Positions 63,895 through 64,000 of a DNA stretch of 64,000 bases are shown in pieces (position 1 is the first letter of the stretch; the number at the start of each line of letters is the position of its first letter). The DNA lies in contig DDTM01000091.1 in the NCBI GenBank assembly GCA_002344075.1, positions 47,783 to 111,782 on the forward strand. The letters are read 5' to 3'. Source of the stretch: Bacteroidetes bacterium UBA2364. GTDB lineage: Bacteria > Bacteroidota > Rhodothermia > Rhodothermales > UBA2364. The notes under the pieces were generated by a model. It searched no databases. It saw nothing but the letters and a program-made list of their open reading frames with translations, and was not told the origin of the DNA. The translations under genes were made by a program, and so were the position numbers.

Positions 63895-64000
63895 GAGGTA
63901 CACAAATCTGAATTGGGGTGCATTTCAACAATGCCAATACTCATATTACGCACATAGACTAATAGCGACTACGATAGACGGTAGTGGAAAACAGTAGTTG

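Noticed and set aside
1..64000. Search by eye for CRISPR repeats, tRNA, rRNA and transposase genes
   Set aside because: No regularly spaced direct repeats, no cloverleaf with a CCA-like end, no rRNA-like stretch and no DDE or tyrosine recombinase motif were noticed. A covariance-model scan would be needed to be certain.

Overview
The window reads as chromosomal DNA of a free-living member of the Bacteroidota/Rhodothermota (FCB) group. The support is a type IX secretion (T9SS) sorting domain at the C-terminus of one exported protein, a type-B succinate:menaquinone oxidoreductase (one cytochrome subunit, order C-A-B), many small SPII lipoproteins, few strong Shine-Dalgarno sites, and a carboxynorspermidine decarboxylase. 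Base composition is moderate, and nearly all genes look like stable housekeeping or envelope genes. I see no rRNA, tRNA, CRISPR array, insertion sequence or prophage.

Layout. 1-12.7 kb: the 3' end of typA, an exported TPR protein with an exopolyphosphatase-like fold, sdhCAB, an AI-2E family permease, ychF, a small exported protein, a PPP-type phosphatase, nusB and comEC. 12.7-13.4 kb: a gene-free stretch packed with DnaA boxes next to an AT-rich tract, my best candidate for oriC. 13.5-22.3 kb: pyrG, an M48 lipoprotein protease, recF, an exported TPR-CHAT protein and murQ. 22.35-22.42 kb: two perfect parS centromere sites just before mfd. A hand-counted switch in strand bias near 13 kb fits an origin there. 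22.4-40.3 kb: mfd, a PiT phosphate transporter, an acetyltransferase, a membrane SpoIIE-type phosphatase, nspC, leuS, a LolA/LppX-like exported protein, a DUF1295 protein with coaE, a lysophospholipid acyltransferase and an APC permease. 40.8-44.7 kb: an exported sugar-oxidation module (Tat-type Gfo/Idh/MocA oxidoreductase plus two DUF1080 lipoproteins) and an exported metzincin. 44.8-56.4 kb: an ABC exporter pair, a T9SS BNR-repeat protein, marC, a HI0933-type flavoprotein, and a very large lipoprotein fusing a PVC-type propeller, cytochrome c, DUF1080 and a discoidin-like domain, then a pterin dehydratase. 56.8-63.9 kb: moxR-hprK, an ICMT-like methyltransferase, ispH, a DUF4377 lipoprotein, a decayed gene remnant and accC.

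The genes fall into three themes. One is chromosome maintenance around the origin (oriC candidate, parS, recF, mfd, pyrG). Another is envelope and exported functions, including 3-keto-sugar chemistry at two sites about 10 kb apart. The rest is core metabolism (sdh, coaE, leuS, ispH, accC). The most informative observations are the oriC candidate with its nearby parS pair, the exported Ppx/GppA-like protein, a candidate structured small RNA at about 1.85 kb, and the two DUF1080 loci.
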